A stretch of DNA of 37,559 nt from Oscillospiraceae bacterium. Its GTDB lineage: Bacteria; Bacillota; Clostridia; UBA1381. Below, in pieces: positions 22,673 through 30,755 of this stretch. The DNA lies in the NCBI GenBank assembly GCA_022509005.1, contig JAFLUC010000016.1:1-37559 (forward strand), read 5' to 3'. Position 1 is the stretch's first letter. Each line of letters starts with the position of its first letter. Both the position numbers and the translations under genes were made by a program. Below the pieces are notes generated by a model that saw nothing but the letters and a program-made list of their open reading frames with translations, was not told the DNA's origin and ran no database searches.

Positions 22673-24586
22673 CTATTTTGATGAAGTGATCCTGCCCTTC
22701 TTGGAATTAAACGAAACAGCATTACTTGTATGCTCTGCTCCGTAAATATCCTCCGCAGTATATGTCAATGCATATTCACCGTCTTTTATTTGTTTCTCGT
22801 TGATTACAGCTGTGCCTATTCCCATGCGCACTGCGCTTCCCTCGACATACTTTGAAGTGTCCTGACCGTATTCCTCATATATCGGAGTGACAACATCACC
22901 CGCTTCAAGCTCTGTGACTTCTCTTTCAGCCATACCGGTATACTTTCCCACGCCCTTCCAGACGCCGAGGAATTTATAGGTTCCTGCCTTTTTTCCTGTT
23001 TTCACTTTTACCATTCGTATATTTTTCAGTTCACCTGACTGTATAACAGGTATTGAATATACATCGTAATCCTTATTACTGCTCACCCGATACATTGAAA
23101 CAGGCGTACCGCCGAGCATGGGAATTTTATTTTTCACTGTATGTGAATATCCTTTTTGTGCGGAATCAAATTCCACAGAATAATCTCTATAGAGAAAAAC
23201 ATATTTTCCTGTGTTTTTGTTATACATGTAATAATTGACTCCGGCTCTCTTGAACATATCTATATTATTTGAAGTCATGCTGAAGGTTCCCGACGGATCA
23301 TAGGATGCATCTATACTTATGTCTTGACTGACCTCATTATACTGCTGCCAAGCCGCGGAATCCTCGTAATTATATCTCCGGTCTTCAACTCCGGGGTTTA
23401 TACAGGTTTTTTCAATGAACTCAAGATAATTTTCACTGTCGCATATATCCCGATATTTGCTTATTTCAGCAGCCTTATAATCAGAGGGATAAAATACGCC
23501 CAGTCCGGAAAGCTCCGTACGGTATTGATTTGTCTTCTTGTACACAACAGCATCGGAAATTGCTGTTTTCAGATTTGAAGCAGCCCTTTCTGATCTGTTT
23601 TCAAGCGCGTCGGCAAGACTGCCTGTATCTATAAGATTTGAATAGCCTTCCCATTGTGAATTTCCGCCGAGATATTCAAGATTATTTAATGAGCTTTGCA
23701 AAGTGCGCAGATTTACATACGTATCTGCAGCATCTGCCATTACCATTGCCATACTGTCAAAGGTTTGCGCCAGCTTTGAATATTTTGTTAAATCAGTTAC
23801 TGCCATTGATACAAAATACTCTTCGGCATCAGCGGCATTATCCGAAACACCATCGCAAATCTCCTTACCTACCTGAGCAGGAGACGCGGAAGGATTTTCC
23901 GATAAGTATTTGAACAGCTTCTTATAATCCCAGCCATCTGACGGAATTATATCCTCTGACGCTACCATATAATCAGCATACAGCGACAGTGCAGAAGCTG
24001 TTTCGATATTTGACATTAAACTCGCGTCAAAGCCTATTATATCCATTTTTACATCAAGGCTGCCAAATGCTGATTTCAATTCATTGAGTGACAAGCTGTC
24101 GAACTTATAATTTGAATCATACGCAACTCCGCCGACAGGTCCGCCGCCATGATCCCATATAACCGTCATATAATGCTGGGCCGGGTAATTTTCAATGCTC
24201 CAGGATAAAAACCCGGTAAGTGTGTCAGGGCTTCCCATGTTCTTTGACGATGACTGATTTATCAGTCTGATACCGTTCTTCTGGACAATAAAATCCTGCT
24301 GATAATCGCTGTATATATCCGATATATCCCATGAACGGCTCCCGCCTGTTTCCACTATAACATTTATATTCTCCGGCAGATTATACGCAAGAGAGCTGAG
24401 CACACGACTTGCGCTGTTATTCTCTTCTTCAAGCTTGGATCCGCACATATAAAGCATAACCGTCCAGCTCTCGCCCGTTGACGCTCTTCTCGAAACCTCA
24501 TCCTGCACGATTACGCCGCTTTTGCATCCGCATAAAAGAAGTATTAATGCTAGCATAACACTAATTATTGTATTTCTTTTTCTCAT
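22673..24586 (-). CDS. clostripain-family (C11) lipoprotein with catalytic Cys replaced by Ser
   Basis: A 637-residue secreted protein of the C11 (clostripain-like) family. The N-terminus is a lipoprotein signal (LLLCGC, probable lipidated Cys21). The caspase-like fold opens with SWTVMLYMCGSKLEEE, the catalytic-His motif is TVIWDHGGGPVGG (His146), and the strand that normally carries FDACLM reads IIGFDASLMSNIETA, with Ser189 (AGT codon, 24020-24022) at the nucleophile position. The His-to-nucleophile spacing is as in active members, so the alignment is secure. It is therefore either inactive, perhaps a binding or decoy protein, or unusual. A beta-rich C-terminal region follows from about 430. 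The ATG at 24586 gives the lipobox at the right place, though its ribosome binding site is weak. Confidence 0.85.
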   Translation of the reverse strand: MRKRNTIISVMLALILLLCGCKSGVIVQDEVSRRASTGESWTVMLYMCGSKLEEENNSASRVLSSLAYNLPENINVIVETGGSRSWDISDIYSDYQQDFIVQKNGIRLINQSSSKNMGSPDTLTGFLSWSIENYPAQHYMTVIWDHGGGPVGGVAYDSNYKFDSLSLNELKSAFGSLDVKMDIIGFDASLMSNIETASALSLYADYMVASEDIIPSDGWDYKKLFKYLSENPSASPAQVGKEICDGVSDNAADAEEYFVSMAVTDLTKYSKLAQTFDSMAMVMADAADTYVNLRTLQSSLNNLEYLGGNSQWEGYSNLIDTGSLADALENRSERAASNLKTAISDAVVYKKTNQYRTELSGLGVFYPSDYKAAEISKYRDICDSENYLEFIEKTCINPGVEDRRYNYEDSAAWQQYNEVSQDISIDASYDPSGTFSMTSNNIDMFKRAGVNYYMYNKNTGKYVFLYRDYSVEFDSAQKGYSHTVKNKIPMLGGTPVSMYRVSSNKDYDVYSIPVIQSGELKNIRMVKVKTGKKAGTYKFLGVWKGVGKYTGMAEREVTELEAGDVVTPIYEEYGQDTSKYVEGSAVRMGIGTAVINEKQIKDGEYALTYTAEDIYGAEHTSNAVSFNSKKGRITSSK

Positions 24587-24638
24587 TAAAATCCAACTTT
24601 CCGATAAATTAACAATAACCATTGATGCGAACGAAATA

Positions 24639-24686
24639 AAGGGCGGTATGTCATCCAAAGCATACGGATGACAGATACCGCCCCTT
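24639..24686 (-). terminator. hairpin after the ferredoxin gene
   Basis: GGGCGGTAT-GTCATCC pairs with GGATGAC-AG-ATACCGCCC, a 16-bp stem with a 2-base bulge and an 8-base loop, followed on the minus strand by CTTTATTT. The T-tract is imperfect, so some readthrough into the downstream lipoprotein gene, which has no evident promoter of its own, is plausible. Confidence 0.7.
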
Positions 24687-24698
24687 CACGATATTAGA

Positions 24699-24872
24699 TC
24701 ATTCTGCTGCCGGTGCGCCAACCGGGCATGCGCCTTCGCAAGCACCACACTCAACACATGTATCTGCATCGATTATGTATGCTGCATCACCCTCTGAAAT
24801 CGCACTAACAGGGCATTCAGCTGCGCAAGCACCACAGCTGATGCATGTATCCGCATCAATTTTATAAGCCAT
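24699..24872 (-). CDS. 2[4Fe-4S] ferredoxin
   Basis: A 57-residue clostridial-type ferredoxin, a low-potential electron carrier for anaerobic metabolism. Two CX2CX2CX3CP motifs are complete (CISCGACAAECP at residues 10-21 and CVECGACEGACP at 39-50), each half preceded by the same IDADT sequence, showing the internal duplication typical of the family. A near-perfect AAGGAGGT ribosome binding site lies 6 bases before the ATG. It is monocistronic, with its own sigma-A promoter and a hairpin downstream, consistent with high expression. Confidence 0.96.
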   Translation of the reverse strand: MAYKIDADTCISCGACAAECPVSAISEGDAAYIIDADTCVECGACEGACPVGAPAAE

Positions 24873-24923
24873 AGTTTTACCTCCTTGGAATTATAATATT
24901 TCAGACTATTTTGTCTTAATATT

Positions 24924-24952
24924 ATTATACCATGCTTTTCGCCGAACTTCAA
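24924..24952 (-). promoter_or_regulatory. sigma-A promoter of the ferredoxin gene
   Basis: On the minus strand TTGAAG (24947-24952) and TATAAT (24924-24929) are separated by 17 bases; the ATG follows about 50 bases on. Confidence 0.78.
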
Positions 24953-25008
24953 GTGTAAATTTAAAACTTTTTATTTTTTTCAAAATAAATGGCTCATGCT
25001 TTTAATTT

Positions 25009-26106
25009 TCAGTTATCCTTATGGTCTGTCTGATGAGGTCTTTTTTTGTAACGTCTTGTACGGTTTGGTTTAACTGGACCCTTACGCTCCGTTCCCTTGT
25101 TCTCCTGTATAGGATCTTTTACTTTTTTCTCTGATTGTTTCGGTTTTTTATCCTTGTTATCATCAGTTCTCTGTTTGTATCTATTGTTTTTATGCTGATG
25201 CTTTTTCTTATCGGAAGGCTTTGGTTCATTAAACGAATCTGCCATCACCATCATATCTGGCAATATTTCATCCTCAGGCTTTGCATCGCTGCGCGCCTCT
25301 CCCGGCGGTGTTATTTCAGAAACATCAAAATCCTTCATAACAGTTTCTTCGTTTTTCTCAAAGCGTACCTTTACTCTTCCTTGGAGAAGAGCCACGCTTG
25401 CGACTGTTCCCTCACCTTCGGGGGTGTTTACTGTTGAGCCGACTTTTGGAGATTCTGCGATAAGCTCCTCATATGTGTCCTGTTCATATTTAAGGCAGCA
25501 CATAAGCCTGCCGCACGCGCCTGAAATCTTCGACGGATTAAGCGAGAGTCCTTGCTCCTTTGCCATCTTTATTGATACCGGAACAAATTCGCCAAGGAAC
25601 TGGGAGCAGCACAGGTTTCTTCCGCATACTCCGATTGAACCTAACGTTTTCGATTCATCTCTTACGCCTATCTGCCTCAGCTCTATCCGTGTTCTGAACA
25701 CAGCCGCGAGATCTTTTACAAGCTCACGGAAATCCACTCTGCCGTCAGCAGTAAAGTAAAACAGTATCTTGCTTCCGTCAAATGTATATTCAACCTCTAT
25801 CAGCTTCATATCGAGGTGGTGATCCGCTATCTTTTCAAGACATATTCTATATGCCTCTTTTTCCTTTTCCTTATTATCCTTATAGCGCTCGGTATCTTCA
25901 TCAGTTGCTATGCGCAATACCGACTTCAGCGGTTTCACTACAACAGCTTCATCAACCTCTTTAACACCGAGCGTTACCTCTCCGTATTCAACGCCGTGAC
26001 TTGTTTCCACAATCACGTGCATACCGCGCTTTATATCAAGGTCCAAAGGATCGAAATAATACATCTTTCCGACCGGTTTAAACCTAACTCCTATAATCTT
26101 AGTCAT
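25009..26106 (-). CDS. ricT: RicT (YaaT), PSP1-domain subunit of the Y-complex
   Basis: A 365-residue RicT/YaaT protein. The PSP1 domain (about 1-270) contains the cysteine motifs GVCGRNLCCSQFLGEF and GACGRLMCCLKYE, which in the Bacillus RicAFT complex help hold [4Fe-4S] clusters and regulate RNase Y-dependent mRNA maturation, sporulation and biofilm formation. A strongly basic, Lys/Pro/Gln-rich tail (about 290-365) extends beyond the core and may contact RNA. I start it at the ATG at 26106 with AAAGGA 6-7 bases upstream, rather than the in-frame GTG at 26121. It overlaps the preceding membrane-protein gene by 8 bases. Confidence 0.92.
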   Translation of the reverse strand: MTKIIGVRFKPVGKMYYFDPLDLDIKRGMHVIVETSHGVEYGEVTLGVKEVDEAVVVKPLKSVLRIATDEDTERYKDNKEKEKEAYRICLEKIADHHLDMKLIEVEYTFDGSKILFYFTADGRVDFRELVKDLAAVFRTRIELRQIGVRDESKTLGSIGVCGRNLCCSQFLGEFVPVSIKMAKEQGLSLNPSKISGACGRLMCCLKYEQDTYEELIAESPKVGSTVNTPEGEGTVASVALLQGRVKVRFEKNEETVMKDFDVSEITPPGEARSDAKPEDEILPDMMVMADSFNEPKPSDKKKHQHKNNRYKQRTDDNKDKKPKQSEKKVKDPIQENKGTERKGPVKPNRTRRYKKRPHQTDHKDN

Positions 26107-26569
26107 TTTTATTCCTTTCACAGTCTATCTTTGCTATAAACTTTTCCGACGGCTGTATTATGACGCCGCGCTTTTCACCTTCCTTATCGGTGAATTCTAT
26201 AAATAACAGCTTCTTAGTGCTGAAAACTGTTTTCCTCATATTATACGGGCGCTTCGGAAATGCTGCCGGTCTTTTGCCATAGCTCGTATTCGTTATATTT
26301 TTACATAACAGCTCGATCTCTTTATTGCGCTTGCCGATCATCCGGTTCACTCGCAGCCTGCCCGATTTTACTGTATATGTAAATCTTGCGGAATATCTTG
26401 TCATCACAAAAAAGCCGAAAACGCAGAATACCAGAATCGAAATGACTCCGCCTGCGAAATAATAGCTTCGGAAGAGGGTCATGATTATACCGCATACAAA
26501 ATACAGCGCCGCAGCCCACAGCATGGCAAAACCGAATTCCTTTCCGCCTGCCGTAACCTCCTCTTTCAT
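26099..26569 (-). CDS. small membrane protein, PH-domain-like, unknown function
   Basis: A 156-residue protein with two hydrophobic segments (about residues 15-34 and 38-57) followed by a soluble beta-rich part (about 62-150; FTYTVKSGRLRVNRMIGKR, KLLFIEFTDKEGEKRGVIIQPSEKFI) that resembles bacterial PH-like domains. No function is assigned. The ATG at 26569 is preceded by AGGCGGTG. The in-frame ATG at 26599 would coincide with the predicted transcription start and is rejected. It is co-transcribed with ricT. Confidence 0.72.
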   Translation of the reverse strand: MKEEVTAGGKEFGFAMLWAAALYFVCGIIMTLFRSYYFAGGVISILVFCVFGFFVMTRYSARFTYTVKSGRLRVNRMIGKRNKEIELLCKNITNTSYGKRPAAFPKRPYNMRKTVFSTKKLLFIEFTDKEGEKRGVIIQPSEKFIAKIDCERNKND

Positions 26570-26605
26570 ATCTGTACACCGCCTTTCTGATGACAACACT
26601 ATTTA

Positions 26606-26634
26606 ATTATAACTCATTTCCTGTTTGATGTCAA
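26606..26634 (-). promoter_or_regulatory. sigma-A promoter of the ricT operon
   Basis: On the minus strand a perfect TTGACA (26629-26634) and a perfect TATAAT (26606-26611) are separated by 17 bases. This decides the start of the downstream gene (26569). Confidence 0.88.
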
Positions 26635-26638
26635 TAAA

Positions 26639-27649
26639 TTATCTGTTAATAATCTCGGTTATGTTATTAATCTTTATTGACAGCGTTCCGTCTTCATTTG
26701 TTATAATTTCAATATAATCAGGGTTTTTATAGTATTCGGGCGGGAATGAAAGATTAACGCCTGTATCTGTTACAAGCTTTATATCGGATGTCATTTTCTT
26801 TGTGAGATATTTTGATACCTCAACCATTTTCGGAACTCCTGCCCTTTCCAGCTTCTCGGAAAACTCGTCACGCATTGCCGGGAGTCCTTCAAATACCTTC
26901 TCGGCCACCTTCTCGGTGTCTACATACGAAAACTCGTTTTCTTCAATGCTTTCAGTTACATATTCCTTTATCCTTGCCTGCGTTTCTATTGTATCCGCGC
27001 CGTTTTCAAGCGCAACCTTTTTTGCGATCCGCTTCACTGTATTGGCGCTTTCACGCGGTGATATCTCAAACTCACATTCTAAGAGCAGTTCTGACATTAT
27101 GTCAACAGTGTCACCGTCAATCTTCACATTTCGCCCTGCGTATCTGAGCTCGTCTGTTTTCAGGTTTATAAACGCGCTGTCGGCTATCTTCTGCGATACC
27201 GGCGGCAAGATCGCATAGTGGTTTATTATATTATTAAATATCTTGCCCTCCTCCTGTATAACAGAATGGGTTACGCCTATTTTATTGTCGCATTTCAAAA
27301 TACCTATTATATTTTCTTCATTTACAACAAATTCTACAACGATAAGATCGGCGGATTTAGGCTCCTCCGAAGCTGAAATGGCCTCATAAAGACGCTCGGC
27401 TGCCGTTTGTGACAGCTCAACAAAGGTTGTCTCCCCCGCCGCATACTGATGAAGCTTAGCGCGAAAACCGCTTGTTTCCTTGAACTGCGCAGGGCGCAGT
27501 GATGAAGAATCATATATTTTTTCTATATGCTTTGTTATAAACGTATTGATCTCCGCATTCTCCACATCAAGAGGCTCGTCCGAGAACACGTTAATGCCCG
27601 AATTTGTATCAAGTATGTGAAGAATTGCCTTTTTTAATCCTACTATCAT
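26639..27649 (-). CDS. 37-kDa nucleoid-associated protein (NdpA/YejK family)
   Basis: A 336-residue protein of the NA37 nucleoid-associated family (NdpA/YejK). It is recognised by its AILHILDTNSG N-terminus, FVVNEENIIGILKCDNK central strand, NIINHYAILPPVSQKIADSAF segment and the C-terminal KLVTDTGVNLSFPPEYYKNPDYIEI motif. Characterised relatives in gammaproteobacteria bind DNA and topoisomerases, but its role in Clostridia is not established. It lies 27 bases after the serine hydrolase gene with an AGGAGAG ribosome binding site, as the last gene of the operon that also encodes RecD2. No clear terminator follows; the next promoter is only a few bases away. Confidence 0.85.
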   Translation of the reverse strand: MIVGLKKAILHILDTNSGINVFSDEPLDVENAEINTFITKHIEKIYDSSSLRPAQFKETSGFRAKLHQYAAGETTFVELSQTAAERLYEAISASEEPKSADLIVVEFVVNEENIIGILKCDNKIGVTHSVIQEEGKIFNNIINHYAILPPVSQKIADSAFINLKTDELRYAGRNVKIDGDTVDIMSELLLECEFEISPRESANTVKRIAKKVALENGADTIETQARIKEYVTESIEENEFSYVDTEKVAEKVFEGLPAMRDEFSEKLERAGVPKMVEVSKYLTKKMTSDIKLVTDTGVNLSFPPEYYKNPDYIEIITNEDGTLSIKINNITEIINR

Positions 27650-27676
27650 TATATTACTCTCCTATATGTTTATATA

Positions 27677-28531
27677 TTACTTCTCTACATATTCATATAT
27701 CACTTCGGAAGTTTCGCCAAAAAACGGGATCTGACCGTATGAATCATCAAGACCATCGCCTATCATTACAAGAATATATGGCCCCGACGGAGCATATACT
27801 ATTGCCGCATCGCCCTGAACATATTCAAGCTCACCTGTCTTATTCGCGGTTTCCACACCCTCCGGCACACCTGACGGCAGCTTCTGCGTATGCTGCTGCT
27901 GTTTCAGATAGTTTAATATTTTTTCCGAATATTCCGGTGATATGATCGTTCCGTCCAGTATTCTGTGCAGATACGTGCCGCAGTCATTTACAGAGGTAAA
28001 GTTATAGTTCTTGTGCTCACCCTTAAAAAACTGTCCCGTATCGGCAAAGCCTTCGTTCTGCGCAGTTGTCGTTACAATATTCATGCCGTTTGTGTATGAG
28101 CCGCCTCCGATTTTCCTTGCAAGATCTGACCATGAATCATTGTCGCTGTATGTAAGCATTTTCCTTATTTCATCCTCAGTCGTGGAGGAAATTGACATCC
28201 TCCCGTTAGCCGCTTGATTGTAGACAGTCTCTGCCACAAAAAGCTTTATAAGACTTGCAGAATATACCTGATGGCTGTTAATCGATATAATATCACCCGT
28301 TTCATAATCCTCGAAATAGAGTGACCAATCGCCCTCTTTACTTTCGAGCATACTGATAAGAATATTTTCTAGTCTCGTATAATCCGGTTTTGGTTCCGGT
28401 GTCGGAGCGGGTGCAGCAGACATAGTTGAAATTCTTGCGTCTATAAACTGTTCCTCCGAACTTTCCGACGCTAAGAAAAAACATGAGCAAAGAACGGCTG
28501 CTATTATGCATAACAAAAGCTTTTTAACCAT
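27677..28531 (-). CDS. class A beta-lactamase-fold serine hydrolase
   Basis: A 284-residue exported protein of the penicillin-recognising Beta-lactamase2 family. The N-terminus is a signal with a possible lipobox (LCSC, Cys17), followed by a Pro-rich linker (about 38-50). Active-site motifs are SLIK (Ser93, Lys96), SDN (129-131) and KTG (231-233). I see no clear Glu166-type omega-loop residue, so it may be a peptidoglycan carboxypeptidase or non-lactamase hydrolase rather than a resistance enzyme. Its start lies in the recD2 3' end (8-base overlap), with AAAGGGA 9 bases away. Confidence 0.84.
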   Translation of the reverse strand: MVKKLLLCIIAAVLCSCFFLASESSEEQFIDARISTMSAAPAPTPEPKPDYTRLENILISMLESKEGDWSLYFEDYETGDIISINSHQVYSASLIKLFVAETVYNQAANGRMSISSTTEDEIRKMLTYSDNDSWSDLARKIGGGSYTNGMNIVTTTAQNEGFADTGQFFKGEHKNYNFTSVNDCGTYLHRILDGTIISPEYSEKILNYLKQQQHTQKLPSGVPEGVETANKTGELEYVQGDAAIVYAPSGPYILVMIGDGLDDSYGQIPFFGETSEVIYEYVEK

Positions 28532-30755
28532 TTTCGCTGTTCCCTTTCTTCATTTCTATCAGTCTTTCATTGAGACCGGTAAACCGTTTTGTATATGAGT
28601 TGTTGTTTGTCATATTGATTATGGTACGCTCGCTTCCGACCAGAATTACCATTCTTTTTGCTCGTGTTATTGCAGTATAGAACAGATTTCTGCTCATAAG
28701 CATCGGAATATATGAGCACACCGGTATTACCACAAACGGAAATTCGCTGCCCTGACTCTTGTGTACCGTTATCGCGTATGCCAGATCAAGCTCGTCCAGA
28801 CTTGCAAATGGATACTCAACCGTCTTATCCTCGTCAAACGTTATCAGCATATACTTTTCACTCTGGTGAATGCTGTTTATAATACCCATATCACCGTTAT
28901 AGATACCACTGCCCTTTTCTCCATCGTTATCTGTATACTCCATATCATAGTTATTCCGCGTCTGCATAACCTTGTCGCCTTCACGGAATATCGTCTTGCC
29001 GTATTTATACTCCTGTCGGCCGCTCGCGGCTGGATTTATCACCCTTTGCAGGCTGCGGTTCAGCTCTACTGTTCCGGCAACACCTTTTTTCATCGGAGTC
29101 AGCACCTGAATATCATTTATAGGATTCAGAGAATACGTATCAGGCAGTCGTCTCTTATAGAGTTCCAGAACTGTTTCAACAGCCTTTTCAGGCGTGCTGC
29201 GCCGCATAAAAAAGAAATCCTTTGTATGGTCTCTTAGCTCGGGTACTTCACCCCTGTTTATTTTATGCGCATTTAATATGATAAGACTTTCCCGTGACTG
29301 ACGGAATATCCTTGTAAGCTTTATTACAGGAATTGTTTTTGACTCTATCATGTCATAAAGCACATTTCCCGGTCCCACTGACGGAAGCTGATCGCTGTCG
29401 CCTGAGAATATAACCTTGCCCCCCGGCTTTACCGCGCGCAGAAATGATGCCATGAGCTGTGTATCTACCATGCTCACCTCATCAAGTATCACAACGTCTG
29501 CGGACAGCGGGTGTTCCTCATCATAGCTGAATACATGTCCGTCGCCCGAACGCTGTGCGCACAGCAGACGATGTATCGTTTTAGCTTCCCGCCCCGAAAT
29601 CTGACTCATCCGCTTTGCCGCGCGCCCTGTCGGTGCAGCAAGCGCAACTTTGAGCTTAAGCTTTTCCATAAGACGTATCACGGTATTTATTGTCGTCGTT
29701 TTACCTGTACCCGGACCGCCTGTGAGAATCATGCAGTTTCCGGATAATGCTGTTACAACAGCATCTCTCTGCTCCGGCGCAAGCTTTATCCCCTGCTCGC
29801 GCTCAAAACTGTCTATCTCGATCTCGGCCTCCTCCTCAGTCATCGTATATTTCCCTTCTGAATTCCCCATAGCCGTAAGTCTTCTGGCAATATACGATTC
29901 GTCATGGTAAAAACCATAAAGGAAGCACGCATCGGTATTTTCAATATTATCTATAATTATATCACGTGCCGCAAGCAGCTCCGACAGCGCGTTTAAAACC
30001 TCGATTTCATTTACGTTGAGTTCATAGGTAACATGTTCAATAAGCAATGATTTCGGCAGATATACATTACCGTTTGAATAGCCTGCCTCCCGAAGAAAAT
30101 ATTTTATTCCGCTCTCTATACGCACCGGATTATTCTTCGGCAGTCCCATGCTTGACGCGATATTATCCGCAGTTCTGAAGGATATTCCTTCTATAGAATT
30201 TGAAAGAGAATACGGATTTTGCTTGATTTTTTCAACCGCGTTCGCGCCGAGTATTCTATGGATCTTTACCGCGGTTCCCGGCGATATATTATATTGCTGC
30301 AAAAACATTATTATGTTCTGAACGGCGCGCTGCTCGTTAAATGACTGGCTTATCATCATTGCCTTATCCTTGCTTATGCCTTTAAGCTTTGCCAAACGCT
30401 CCGGCTCTGCCGCGATAACATTAAATACATCATTGCCAAATTCATCAAAAAGCTTCTTGGCGGTTGCCTCGCGGACACCCTTTATAACACCGGAACCCAG
30501 GTATTTTATAATGGCCTGCTCATCGGACGGCATAACGGTTCTGTACAGCTCCACCTTGAACTGTTCGCCGTACTCAGGATGCGTCACCCACTCGCCTGTG
30601 AGCTCTGCGTTCTCGCCCTCTGATATTCCTGGCATATAGCCTACTGCGTAAAATTGTCCCTCTGCTTTGGAGTCCACCTCACATATTACATAGCCGTTAT
30701 CAGGATTACTGTAAACAATATTTTCAATTACCGCATTTATAATAAGTCTGCTCAT
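28524..30755 (-). CDS. recD2: RecD2-type DNA helicase
   Basis: A 743-residue superfamily 1B 5'-3' helicase, of normal RecD2 length. It has the N-terminal OB-like YSNPDNGYVICEV region, helix-hairpin-helix repeats (about 85-200), Walker A in LTGGPGTGKTTTINTV (about 345-355), the Walker B segment DVVILDEVSMVDTQLM, and the C-terminal AITVHKSQGSEFPFVVIP and FYTAITRAK motifs. RecD2 acts without RecBC in Firmicutes, in replication-fork and repair processes. The start overlaps the decarboxylase stop by 4 bases (ATGA). Confidence 0.95.
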   Translation of the reverse strand: MSRLIINAVIENIVYSNPDNGYVICEVDSKAEGQFYAVGYMPGISEGENAELTGEWVTHPEYGEQFKVELYRTVMPSDEQAIIKYLGSGVIKGVREATAKKLFDEFGNDVFNVIAAEPERLAKLKGISKDKAMMISQSFNEQRAVQNIIMFLQQYNISPGTAVKIHRILGANAVEKIKQNPYSLSNSIEGISFRTADNIASSMGLPKNNPVRIESGIKYFLREAGYSNGNVYLPKSLLIEHVTYELNVNEIEVLNALSELLAARDIIIDNIENTDACFLYGFYHDESYIARRLTAMGNSEGKYTMTEEEAEIEIDSFEREQGIKLAPEQRDAVVTALSGNCMILTGGPGTGKTTTINTVIRLMEKLKLKVALAAPTGRAAKRMSQISGREAKTIHRLLCAQRSGDGHVFSYDEEHPLSADVVILDEVSMVDTQLMASFLRAVKPGGKVIFSGDSDQLPSVGPGNVLYDMIESKTIPVIKLTRIFRQSRESLIILNAHKINRGEVPELRDHTKDFFFMRRSTPEKAVETVLELYKRRLPDTYSLNPINDIQVLTPMKKGVAGTVELNRSLQRVINPAASGRQEYKYGKTIFREGDKVMQTRNNYDMEYTDNDGEKGSGIYNGDMGIINSIHQSEKYMLITFDEDKTVEYPFASLDELDLAYAITVHKSQGSEFPFVVIPVCSYIPMLMSRNLFYTAITRAKRMVILVGSERTIINMTNNNSYTKRFTGLNERLIEMKKGNSENG

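Noticed and set aside
24953-25008. Possible terminator after ricT.
   Set aside because: The stretch is AT-rich with T and A runs, but no convincing stem-loop is present.
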